From JAHFTY01 sp964584785 (GTDB lineage: Bacteria > Acidobacteriota > Terriglobia > 20CM-2-55-15): DNA of 64,000 nt. Under the pieces are notes generated by a model that worked only from the letters and a program-made list of their open reading frames with translations, was not told where the DNA came from and ran no database searches. This document shows positions 27,398-34,207 of this stretch, piece after piece (positions within the stretch are counted from its first letter, which is position 1; every line of letters begins with the position of its first letter). The stretch spans positions 1 to 64,000 of the forward strand of contig CAZPBY010000043.1 in assembly GCA_964584785.1 (NCBI GenBank). Reading direction: 5' to 3'. The translations under genes and the position numbers were made by a program.

Positions 27398-28591
27398 ATG
27401 AGAAACCTAAGCATCGTCCTTGTCGTGGGTCTCATCAGCCTTTTCGTCCATGCTCAGACCGTCGCCAGCACGCCTGTCGCTGTACTCGGCTTCAAGCCAT
27501 CAAGCGTTTCGGAAAAGGGGCTGTTTCAGGAATTCCGGCGAGAGCTCCTGTTCGCGACGGACCTCACAAATCAGGAACAAAGCATCCCCAATGGGGATTT
27601 CACCATATCTGTTGGGACCACAGCGGCTGGTCCGAAGATTGAGAATGGCGCGGCAAAGAGTGTGCCTCCCGGAATCTCCGCTGATGATCAAGTCTGGGGG
27701 ATCTTCGAATCAAGTTGGTTTGAGCCTCAGGCACACATCCGACGAATGACCATGGCGGCGCACATTGCTGACCGCATCGACCTGGAATTGGCGGCAGCGG
27801 CAGCCAGTTCAGCCGACGCACTCACTCTCGCGGATGCGATGCAGGCATATCTGCTCGAGACAGCTCAGGCATCTCAAGGTTCACGTGAAGTTGCGGACGT
27901 CGTGAACAGTGCGATTGTCGAGACTGCCGGTACAACCGTCCGCGTGAGGTTGGTGATTTCAGCTGCCGCGATGCGGCTCATTCGAAATAACGAGACCTCG
28001 AAGGCTCTACTCCACTGGAAAACCGGCGAGGAAACACGAGAACAATGGCAGCGCGTCGGCGACATCATCCAGGCATTGAATATTAAGACAGGAAGCGCTG
28101 TCGCGGATATCGGCGCTGGAGATGGTTTCATGACTGTGCGACTCGCGCGAGCTGTGCGGGCGCAGGGAAAAGTTTATGCCGAGGATATCGATTCGAAGAG
28201 CCTTGAAATCGTGCAAAGACGAACGCGAGCCGGCGGGCAAGGGTGGGTCCGTACAATCGTCGGTGATGCGCATGATCCCAGATTGCCCGTGAACAGCGTC
28301 AATGCGGTTCTGGTGGTAAACGCGTACCACGAATTCACCGATTACCCGTCGATGTTGCAGCATATCGTTGCAGCGTTAAAGCCTCGGGGGCGGCTCGTTC
28401 TGGTCGAACCATTTTCGGAGCAAGCGCGCAATCAGCCGCGGCAGCAGCAGACGTCGCGACATCTTATCGCTCCCGAACTGCTGGTCCAGGAAGTTCAACA
28501 GGTCGGCCTCAAGATCGTCACGAGAGACGACAAGTTCATCGATGTGGCTCAAGGAGCGAAGCAGTCGCTTGTGGTGGCAGAGAAGCCTTGA
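27398..28591 (+). CDS. Exported class I SAM-dependent methyltransferase
   Basis: 397 residues from ATG 27398. This start gives a clear signal peptide (MRNLSIVLVVGLISLFVHAQ); the upstream in-frame start would add 37 residues before it. Residues about 35-215 form an all-helical/mixed domain of unknown role. The C-terminal part is a Rossmann methyltransferase: motif I VADIGAGDGFMTVRLARAV, an acidic loop YAEDID, motif II/III around RTIVGDAHDPRLPVNSVNAV and LKPRGRLVLVEPF. Methyltransferases with a signal peptide recur in Acidobacteriota and Bacteroidetes. How SAM would be supplied outside the cytoplasm is unclear; the signal could also be a membrane anchor. Divergent from the two-component system. 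Confidence 0.8.
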   Translation: MRNLSIVLVVGLISLFVHAQTVASTPVAVLGFKPSSVSEKGLFQEFRRELLFATDLTNQEQSIPNGDFTISVGTTAAGPKIENGAAKSVPPGISADDQVWGIFESSWFEPQAHIRRMTMAAHIADRIDLELAAAAASSADALTLADAMQAYLLETAQASQGSREVADVVNSAIVETAGTTVRVRLVISAAAMRLIRNNETSKALLHWKTGEETREQWQRVGDIIQALNIKTGSAVADIGAGDGFMTVRLARAVRAQGKVYAEDIDSKSLEIVQRRTRAGGQGWVRTIVGDAHDPRLPVNSVNAVLVVNAYHEFTDYPSMLQHIVAALKPRGRLVLVEPFSEQARNQPRQQQTSRHLIAPELLVQEVQQVGLKIVTRDDKFIDVAQGAKQSLVVAEKP

Positions 28592-28600
28592 AGTTATTGC

Positions 28601-28635
28601 TTGACCGACAGTATTCAATTGATCTATTGAGTACT
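28601..28635 (+). promoter_or_regulatory. Candidate ArsR operator and -35 element before the ArsR-rhodanese gene
   Basis: Arms AGTATTCAAT (28610-28619) and ATTGAGTACT (28626-28635) form an inverted repeat matching at 9 of 10 positions with a 6-bp spacer TGATCT, ending two bases before the GTG start. Size and AT-richness are typical of ArsR-family operators. A TTGACC at 28601-28606 could be a -35 element with its -10 inside the right arm, so bound repressor would block polymerase. The transcript would be almost leaderless. Symmetry is seen; function is inferred. Confidence 0.6.
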
Positions 28636-28637
28636 TT

Positions 28638-29312
28638 GTGACTGATTCAACTCAGCGTAGATTTAAAGACCGTCTGTACGGTCAATTTGCCGTTATTGGT
28701 AAAGCGATCGGCAGTCCGGCTCGGCTCGAACTGCTCGAACTTCTGGCGCAAGGACCAAGAACGGTCGAGGCTCTGGCGAACGAGAGCAACCTCTCAATTG
28801 CCAACGCCTCTCAGCACCTGCAGGTGCTGAGACAAGCAGGCTTGGTCGACAGTGAAAAATCCGGCCTGTTTGTCGAGTATCGGCTCGCCGGTCTGGACGT
28901 GTTCGAGATGTGCCGTGCCTTGCGGACCGTTGCCGAGACCAGGAGTGCCGAGTTAGAGCGCCTGATACGCGAGCACTTCCGCGATCGGCAAGCATCGGAC
29001 GCCGTTAGCATGCAAGAGCTGATGAAGCATGTTCGAAAGGATGGAGTCGTCGTCCTTGACACCCGTCCGGCCCTGGAATTTGAGGCGGGGCATATTGCGG
29101 GGGCGATTTCGATCCCGATCGAGGATCTTGAGCAGCAGCTCCGCAAACTGCCAAAGAACAAGCAATATGTCGCCTATTGTCGAGGACCGTATTGCGTCTA
29201 TGCCGATCGCGCCGTCGAGTTTCTCCGCAAGCATGGACGGCAGGCGCTCCGCTTGCTGGAAGGCTTCCCGGAATGGAAGGCGGCAGGTCTTCCTGTGGAG
29301 TCGAGCGTATGA
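28638..29312 (+). CDS. ArsR-family regulator fused to a rhodanese domain
   Basis: 224 residues from GTG 28638. Residues 10-110 are an ArsR winged helix (IGKAIGSPARLELLELLAQG; NLSIANASQHLQVLRQAGLV). Residues 125-222 are a rhodanese domain with DTRPALEFEAGHI and the active-site loop CRGPYCVYADRA (Cys181, second Cys186). The fusion probably senses or handles sulfane sulfur or an arsenic/selenium species through the persulfide-forming Cys181 and represses the operon through the palindrome just upstream. The stop overlaps the next ATG (ATGA at 29309-29312). In other genomes I know this fusion beside MBL-fold, MFS and methyltransferase genes, the same order as here. Confidence 0.92.
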   Translation: MTDSTQRRFKDRLYGQFAVIGKAIGSPARLELLELLAQGPRTVEALANESNLSIANASQHLQVLRQAGLVDSEKSGLFVEYRLAGLDVFEMCRALRTVAETRSAELERLIREHFRDRQASDAVSMQELMKHVRKDGVVVLDTRPALEFEAGHIAGAISIPIEDLEQQLRKLPKNKQYVAYCRGPYCVYADRAVEFLRKHGRQALRLLEGFPEWKAAGLPVESSV

Positions 29313-29578
29313 TTTTCCGACCTTATTACTATTTCGAAACAGGTTGCGCCGCTTACGTCTTCGGTTGAGGTCCGCTCGGCACGTGCGCCGGGGTGGATGC
29401 GCATGCAGAAGACGTCGACACGTATGAAGCGTTCGCAGCCTCAAAGAAGATGACGGTTACGCACGTCATCGATACCCACCTCGCGTTGGATCGGGCGGCT
29501 TTCATTGTCAAGCTCACAAACGTTCCTGAGAAACCGCCCGAAATGGAGCGGATTCTGGCGTTCAACACGGGGCGTTGA
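29309..29578 (+). pseudogene. MBL-fold hydrolase remnant with in-frame TGA (possible selenocysteine) and internal deletion
   Basis: In one frame the sequence reads MIFRPYYYFETGCAAYVFG, TGA (29366-29368), GPLGTCAGVDAHAEDVDTYE, MTVTHVIDTH, LALDRAAFIVKLTNVPEKPP and EMERILAFNTGR, then TGA at 29576-29578. This is the N-terminus and the C-terminus of a metallo-beta-lactamase-fold hydrolase (glyoxalase II / persulfide dioxygenase-like) of about 250 residues. The core with HxHxDH and the other metal ligands, roughly 160 residues, is deleted in frame just after VIDTH. The internal TGA stands where relatives have Cys (FGCG). It could be a nonsense mutation or a selenocysteine codon; a hairpin follows. 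With its metal site gone the product cannot be an active hydrolase. Confidence 0.72.
29371..29397 (+). promoter_or_regulatory. Hairpin downstream of the TGA in the MBL-fold remnant (SECIS-like candidate)
   Basis: Bases 29371-29380 pair with 29387-29397 to form a 10-bp stem (two G/U pairs, one bulged G) with the 6-nt loop ACGTGC, starting 2 nt after the TGA. A bacterial SECIS needs a stem-loop at about this place with G near the start of the loop. Here G is third in the loop and lies 15 nt after the TGA, slightly closer than the range I know, so the fit is partial. Confidence 0.35.
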
Positions 29579-29580
29579 TC

Positions 29581-30852
29581 GTGGCCACTCCATCGGCATC
29601 GCGCCCGATCCAGCTCGGACTTGTTGAGAACGCGGCGCAATTCTCGCTACTCGTGTTGGTCAATGGCTTCGTCGGCGCAATGGTGGGTATGGAACGAAGC
29701 ATTTTGCCGATGATCGCCGAAACCGAATTTGCGCTGAAGGTGCGCACGGCGATCTTGTCCTTCATCGTTGTCTTTGGTGCGACCAAAGCGGTCTCGAACT
29801 ACTTCGCGGGCCGACTGTCCGATCGATTTGGCCGCAAGCACATCCTTGTCGCTGGCTGGCTCATCGCCACGCCTGTTCCGCTTGTGTTGATGTGGGCGCC
29901 GACTTGGAACTGGATTCTTCTGGGTAATGCGCTTCTCGGAATAAGCCAGGGTCTGACATGGTCCGCGACGGTCATTATGAAGATCGACCTCGTGGGCCCG
30001 AAGCGTCGCGGGCTCGCCATGGGCTTGAATGAGTTTTCAGGTTACGTCGCCGTCGCTCTTGCAGCCTTCGCAACCGGATTCGTGGCAAGTCGCTATGGCT
30101 TGCGCCCGCAACCTTTCTATCTCGGAATCATTTTCGTCATCGCTGGATTGTTTCTGTCAGCGGTTCTCGTGCGAGAAACCATGGCTCACGCGGCCCTTGA
30201 AAGTCAGGGCCACCCAACTGAGCGACCGTCTGCGTATGAAGTATTTAAACGAACCACGCTGCTCGACGCGAATTTGTCGAGTGCAAGCCAGGTCGGGTTC
30301 GTGAACAACCTCAATGACGGCCTCGCGTGGGGGCTATTTCCGCTTTTCTTTTCGCGCGCCGGAATGAACGTTTTTGAGATTGGAGTGCTTGCGGCAATTT
30401 ATCCAGCAACCTGGGGCTTCGTGCAACTCGCAACCGGCGCCTTGTCGGATAAGCTGGGGCGCAAGCTCTTGATTGTTTCAGGTATGTGGGTCCAGGCGAT
30501 TGGAATTATTGTCCTGGTATTTGTATCCACATTTATCAGCTTTGCAGTCGGTCTGACGCTGCTCGGCATCGGAACCGCGATGGTTTACCCTACGTTACTG
30601 TCTGCGGTCGGGGACGTCGTGCCGCCCACATGGCGCGCATCTTCCGTCGGCGTGTATCGCCTTTGGCGTGATCTCGGATATGCCGGCGGAGGGATCGTCT
30701 CGGGAATCATTGCAGACTTCTTCGGGATCTCGACGGCGATGACTGCTGTTGCAGCGTTGACATTCCTTTCTGGAGTCGGGGCGGCACTGCGCATGAAAGA
30801 AACATTGCACTATGAAAGGAGCACATCAGTATGGCCACGGCTTGTCCGATAG
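29581..30852 (+). CDS. Major facilitator superfamily transporter
   Basis: About 423 residues from GTG 29581 (a TTG at 29575 is also in frame) with twelve predicted membrane helices. The MFS loop 2-3 signature is present as NYFAGRLSDRFGRKHILVAG and its repeat in the second half as ATGALSDKLGRKLLIVSG. ALLGISQGLTWSATVIMKID and RRGLAMGLNEFSGY are typical of drug/metabolite:proton exporters. It is the third gene of the ArsR-rhodanese operon, two bases after the end of the MBL remnant, and its last 22 bases overlap the methyltransferase start. In this context it probably exports a methylated or otherwise processed toxic compound; the substrate is not known. Confidence 0.92.
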   Translation: MATPSASRPIQLGLVENAAQFSLLVLVNGFVGAMVGMERSILPMIAETEFALKVRTAILSFIVVFGATKAVSNYFAGRLSDRFGRKHILVAGWLIATPVPLVLMWAPTWNWILLGNALLGISQGLTWSATVIMKIDLVGPKRRGLAMGLNEFSGYVAVALAAFATGFVASRYGLRPQPFYLGIIFVIAGLFLSAVLVRETMAHAALESQGHPTERPSAYEVFKRTTLLDANLSSASQVGFVNNLNDGLAWGLFPLFFSRAGMNVFEIGVLAAIYPATWGFVQLATGALSDKLGRKLLIVSGMWVQAIGIIVLVFVSTFISFAVGLTLLGIGTAMVYPTLLSAVGDVVPPTWRASSVGVYRLWRDLGYAGGGIVSGIIADFFGISTAMTAVAALTFLSGVGAALRMKETLHYERSTSVWPRLVR

Positions 30853-31613
30853 ACCTTGATACTCGGAAATTGCGCGACGAAATTCAATCGATATACGCGC
30901 GGGTTGCGACAGATCCTTCCGGCAGTTTTCACTTTCACCGCTGTCCGGAGTACGCCGCGGAGTTCCTTCATTACGACCGCGACGGATTAGCTGCGATTCC
31001 AGGCGAAGCCACGGCCTCATTTGCCGGTGTGTCCAATCCACATCGCATGGGACCGATTGGCGAAGGCAATACCGTCGTCGACATCGGCTGCGGTGCGGGC
31101 ATGGACCTGCTGCTTGCAGCGAAGGCTGTTGGTCCTCACGGTCGCGCGATTGGTATCGACATGACGGAGGCAATGCGCCAACGGGCGATCGCATCCGCAC
31201 TAAAGGCGGGATTGACGAATGTGGAAGTGCGAATTGGTGACGCGATGGTGTTGCCGCTCGACGATGCGAGCATAGACGTGGTCATTTCCAATGGCGTGTT
31301 GAATCTCGTTCCCGACAAGGCTGTCGCTTACGCCGAAGTGTTTCGGGTACTCAAGCCCGGAGGCCGCTTCCTCTACGGTGACATCGTCGTGGGTGATGAG
31401 CTTCCGGAGTCGGCAAGGCGTAATGTCGACCTGTGGACAGGTTGAATCGCCGGCGCTCTCCCGGAGGGAGAACTCATCGACGTCCTTGACCGGATTGGTT
31501 TTTCCGGTGTCGACGTACGCGAGCGATTCGATGCTTTTCGCGGCACAACGAAAGAATCAACTGCCCGTAAATTCGGTGTGATTGGAGTAAATGTCTTTGC
31601 GATGAAGAAATAA
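30831..31613 (+). CDS. ArsM-like SAM methyltransferase with in-frame TGA at the catalytic Cys (putative selenoprotein)
   Basis: A standard gene call would stop at TGA 31443-31445 after 204 residues. The same frame then continues for 55 codons to TAA 31611-31613 with family-like sequence: IAGALPEGELIDVLDRIGF, RERFDAFRGTTKESTARKFG and VIGVNVFAMKK. Full length is 260 residues with TGA as residue 205. Motif I VVDIGCGAGMDLLLAAK lies at 82-98; IGDAMVLPLDDASIDVVISN and RVLKPGGRFLY follow. In arsenite-methyltransferase-like relatives the context is LWTG-Cys-IAGAL and that Cys binds the metalloid. A hairpin with a GGA loop follows the TGA. I infer selenocysteine insertion; the alternative is a nonsense mutation with a still undecayed tail. 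It probably methylates an arsenic- or selenium-like substrate. Last gene of the operon. Confidence 0.8.
31457..31471 (+). promoter_or_regulatory. Candidate bacterial SECIS hairpin after the TGA of the ArsM-like gene
   Basis: TCTCCC (31457-31462) pairs perfectly with GGGAGA (31466-31471) around the 3-nt loop GGA (31463-31465). Seventeen bases separate the TGA from the first loop G. The E. coli fdhF SECIS has 18 bases and a loop starting GGU. As I remember the bacterial SECIS rules (stem of at least 4 bp, loop 3-14 nt, a G in the first two loop bases, 16-37 nt from UGA), this fits all of them. It lies inside the coding sequence, as bacterial SECIS elements do. Confidence 0.5.
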
Positions 31614-32005
31614 GAATAATGCGCTTCGACCAGCCGCCGAACCATGGGCCAGTGTTTATCACGTTGTGTTTTTTTGCCTGGACGAGATCGGGAAGAGGCA
31701 GCAGGTTACATGCTAACTTGCCGGGGAGTTCAATGGTGGTTCGTCGTCGAGTTTTGGAAAAGGTTCGACGCCGCGCATTTTCGCCATGATATCGATCCGC
31801 ATACCGAAGGCCTCGGGATGCTGACATCGGAAATGAATGGCATAGCCACGTTTGAGATATTGGAGTTCGAAAGGAGGCAGGGCAATAACCCGGCACCCTA
31901 ATTCATCGAGCGCTTTTCGCAGCCGAGTCAGATTGGTGCTGTGGGCGAGTATTACGAAGTCTGTATCACGAATAAACTCGGCCGCGCCGTAGAATACGCA
32001 CGGGT
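31614..32005 (-). pseudogene. Remnant of a nucleotidyltransferase-like gene
   Basis: On the minus strand one frame without a start codon reads CVFYGAAEFIRDTDFVILAH, STNLTRLRKALDELGCRVIA, LPPFELQYLKRGYAIHFRCQ and GMRIDIMAKMRGVEPFP. The next frame continues FSKTRRRTTIELPG and LPLPDLVQAKK, and a third frame gives WPMVRRLVEAHY. Together these resemble conserved hypothetical proteins with a nucleotidyltransferase-like fold (GAAEFIRDTD ... FR..HPEA.GMRIDVM ... TTLELP ... DLVQAKKTQRDKDWPM). The N-terminus is missing and at least two frameshifts are present, so it is dead. It fills the gap between the methyltransferase and the next two-component system. Confidence 0.6.
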
Positions 32006-32037
32006 TCCTTATTAGGACTGTTAAGGCACAGCTGCGT

Positions 32038-33423
32038 TCAGCCGGTTAGTGGGAGCGTCACACTGAATATCGAGCCGGTTTCGGGGGTGCTTTCAACGGT
32101 GATCCTTCCATGATGGGCTCGGACAATCCATTGCGCTATCGAGAGGCCAAGGCCGGCGCCTCCGGCGTCGCGGGACCGGGCTTTGTCGGCCCGGTAAAAC
32201 CGTTCGAAGATATTCGGCAGGTCCTCGGGCGCGATGCCGATCCCGAAGTCCTCTACTCGGATCCGTGCGGTTGAAGCATCGGAATCGAGGTGGACCGTGA
32301 CGCGACTGCCCGTTGAAGAGTACTTCACGGCGTTATCGATAAGGATCAGCAGGAGCCGGCGCATGGCCTGCGGATCGATCTCCGCTGTCAGTGCAAATCG
32401 AGGCAAGTCCCAACACAACTCAACGTCTCTTTCTTTTGCCAGTCGCGAACCTTGCTGGCAAGCGTCCTGTACAATCGAGGTCAGATCGCTTCTACAAAAC
32501 TCCAATGGCTGAGAACCCGAGTCCGCTCGGGCTAAAACCAGGAGGTTTTCAATCAGCGACGTTGTTCGCTCCGCTTCCTGAAGAATCTCGCTCATCGCTT
32601 TTCGATATTCGGCTTCGTCGCGCCGCCTTCGCAACGATAACTCAGCGGTAGTGCGTATCAGAGCGATCGGGGTTCGTAATTCATGCGAAGCGTCCGCTGT
32701 GAACTGATTCACTTTTTGAAATGAGGACTGCAGCCGCGACATCATGTCATTCAGTGTTTCGGATAAACGCTGCAACTCGTCCCCGGTCTTCAATGTTGCC
32801 AAACGCTGCGACAAATTGTGGGTGCTGATCGATCGAGCGGTGTTCGTGATTTGATCGACCGGCGCCAGCGCCCGACCGCTCGTCACGTAGCCGCCAAGCG
32901 CGGCCAGTCCGAGCACCGCAGGAATTGATGCGAGCAGCAGCCAGCCGAATCGTGTCACTGCCTGCTGGGTTTGGCCTACGGCTGTCGCGAGGAGAACGGT
33001 GTAGTCCTGTCCCACGATGCTCAAACTGGCCGTGAGAACCCGAATGGGCCTGTCACTCACCGTGCGATTGTCGAAAGAGATTGCCTCCTGCAGTTTTGGG
33101 GCGGGAATCTTGTATTCGCGAATCGAAGAGGACTCGAAAACGACAGTTCCCGTCTGATCCCACACTTCGAGCATGTCGCCGCCCGGCCGAAGTCCCGAGT
33201 GTTCCCTGAATTCCTCGCGCAACTCCTGACCGGACATCTTTGGAATCTCGCGTTGCATGAGTCTTTGTACGCCCTCCAGCCTTCCGCGCAGGTCTTCATC
33301 GACCGCGGCATAGACGCTGCGCCTCATCACGAAAAAGAGTCCCGCTCCCAACAGGCCCAGAGTCAAAGTCAAAACCAGAGAGTAGGTCAACGTCAGGCGC
33401 ATACGAATGGACAACGGCATCAC
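32038..33423 (-). CDS. Membrane sensor histidine kinase (CusS-like)
   Basis: 461 residues: TM1 at about 12-32, a 125-residue extracytoplasmic domain, TM2 at about 160-180, a HAMP domain (RALAPVDQITNTARSISTHN), HisKA with His247 (FTADASHELRTPIALIRTTA) and HATPase_c with ILIDNAVKYSSTGSRV, EDFGIGI and GAGLGLSIAQWIV. The architecture and length match heavy-metal/envelope sensors of the CusS/QseC type. It follows the response regulator gene with a 4-bp overlap. The divergent receptor gene at 34208 is the natural candidate target of the pair. Confidence 0.94.
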   Translation of the reverse strand: MMPLSIRMRLTLTYSLVLTLTLGLLGAGLFFVMRRSVYAAVDEDLRGRLEGVQRLMQREIPKMSGQELREEFREHSGLRPGGDMLEVWDQTGTVVFESSSIREYKIPAPKLQEAISFDNRTVSDRPIRVLTASLSIVGQDYTVLLATAVGQTQQAVTRFGWLLLASIPAVLGLAALGGYVTSGRALAPVDQITNTARSISTHNLSQRLATLKTGDELQRLSETLNDMMSRLQSSFQKVNQFTADASHELRTPIALIRTTAELSLRRRRDEAEYRKAMSEILQEAERTTSLIENLLVLARADSGSQPLEFCRSDLTSIVQDACQQGSRLAKERDVELCWDLPRFALTAEIDPQAMRRLLLILIDNAVKYSSTGSRVTVHLDSDASTARIRVEDFGIGIAPEDLPNIFERFYRADKARSRDAGGAGLGLSIAQWIVRAHHGRITVESTPETGSIFSVTLPLTG

Positions 33424-34100
33424 GATTCAGACTCCTGATCGCAACGATAACCGAAACCACGGACGGTGTGGATCAGACGTTTGTCGGGTTCCGTGTCGAC
33501 CTTCTGACGAAGCTTCTTGATGAAGGCATCGAGTGTATTGCTTTCGACCTCGTCTTCCGTTCCCCAGACGGACTCGATGATGGTCTCCCGGGATACAACA
33601 CGGCCCTGATTGCGCATCAGAAGCTCCAGAAGTTGATACTCTTTCTTGGTGAGGAGGATCTGTCGACCGCGTCGAGAAACCTGGTGAGTGGCTGGATCGA
33701 GAATCAAATCGCCAACCTGCAACTGCGGCGCCTTTGGGATGGGACCTCTTCGCCCAATCGCACGAATGCGGGCGACAAACTCTTCGAATGAGAACGGCTT
33801 TGTCAGATAGTCGTCCGCACCCAGATCGAGGCCTTTGACGATATCCGGAATCGCGTCGCGGGCGGTGACGATCAATATCGGAGTGCGGTTACCCTTCGCG
33901 CGCAGACGCCGTGCCACGTCGAATCCATCGAGTCCTGGGATCATGATGTCCAGCACGATCGCATCGAATTCCTGGTCGAGCGCGAGATTCAGTCCATCCT
34001 TACCGTTGCCAGCGAGCGTCACCGAATGGTGTTCTTCCTCGAGACCGCTCTTCAGCAGATTAGCCATCTTTTTCTCGTCCTCAACGATCAGGATGCGCAT
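33420..34100 (-). CDS. OmpR-type response regulator (CusR-like)
   Basis: 226 residues. The receiver has EDE (7-9), phosphoacceptor Asp51 (AIVLDIMIPGLDGFDV), Thr79 and Lys101 (LTKPFSFEEF). The winged-helix domain includes ILLTKKEYQLLELLMRNQGR, SNTLDAFIKKLRQKV and the wing LIHTVRGFGYRC. It is most like CusR/CopR-type regulators. It is divergent from a receptor gene, and a perfect 9-bp inverted repeat lies in the 107-bp gap. Confidence 0.95.
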   Translation of the reverse strand: MRILIVEDEKKMANLLKSGLEEEHHSVTLAGNGKDGLNLALDQEFDAIVLDIMIPGLDGFDVARRLRAKGNRTPILIVTARDAIPDIVKGLDLGADDYLTKPFSFEEFVARIRAIGRRGPIPKAPQLQVGDLILDPATHQVSRRGRQILLTKKEYQLLELLMRNQGRVVSRETIIESVWGTEDEVESNTLDAFIKKLRQKVDTEPDKRLIHTVRGFGYRCDQESES

Positions 34101-34129
34101 CAGCGCTTGTATACCCCAGGTACCTGAAT

Positions 34130-34167
34130 ATCTGCTGAACCATTGTGCACGGAACAGGTCAGCAGAT
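34130..34167. promoter_or_regulatory. Inverted repeat between the response regulator and receptor genes
   Basis: ATCTGCTGA (34130-34138) and TCAGCAGAT (34159-34167) are exact reverse complements separated by 20 bp, in the divergent promoter region. Further right TATAAG (34184-34189) could be a -10 element for the receptor gene. The repeat is a candidate binding site for the adjacent response regulator, although OmpR-type regulators more often use direct repeats. Confidence 0.4.
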
Positions 34168-34207
34168 CTTCAGATAGGTTCGATATAAGGACGGCGGAGG
34201 TTCACAG

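Noticed and set aside
28638..29312. Frameshift or Sec codon in the ArsR-rhodanese gene
   Set aside because: The frame is intact and both rhodanese cysteines are ordinary TGT/TGC codons.
29366..29368. TGA in the MBL-fold gene taken as proof of selenocysteine on its own
   Set aside because: The gene lacks its metal-binding core and the hairpin loop has no G in its first two bases, so alone it would be an ordinary pseudogene. I keep it only as supporting evidence for the neighbouring methyltransferase.
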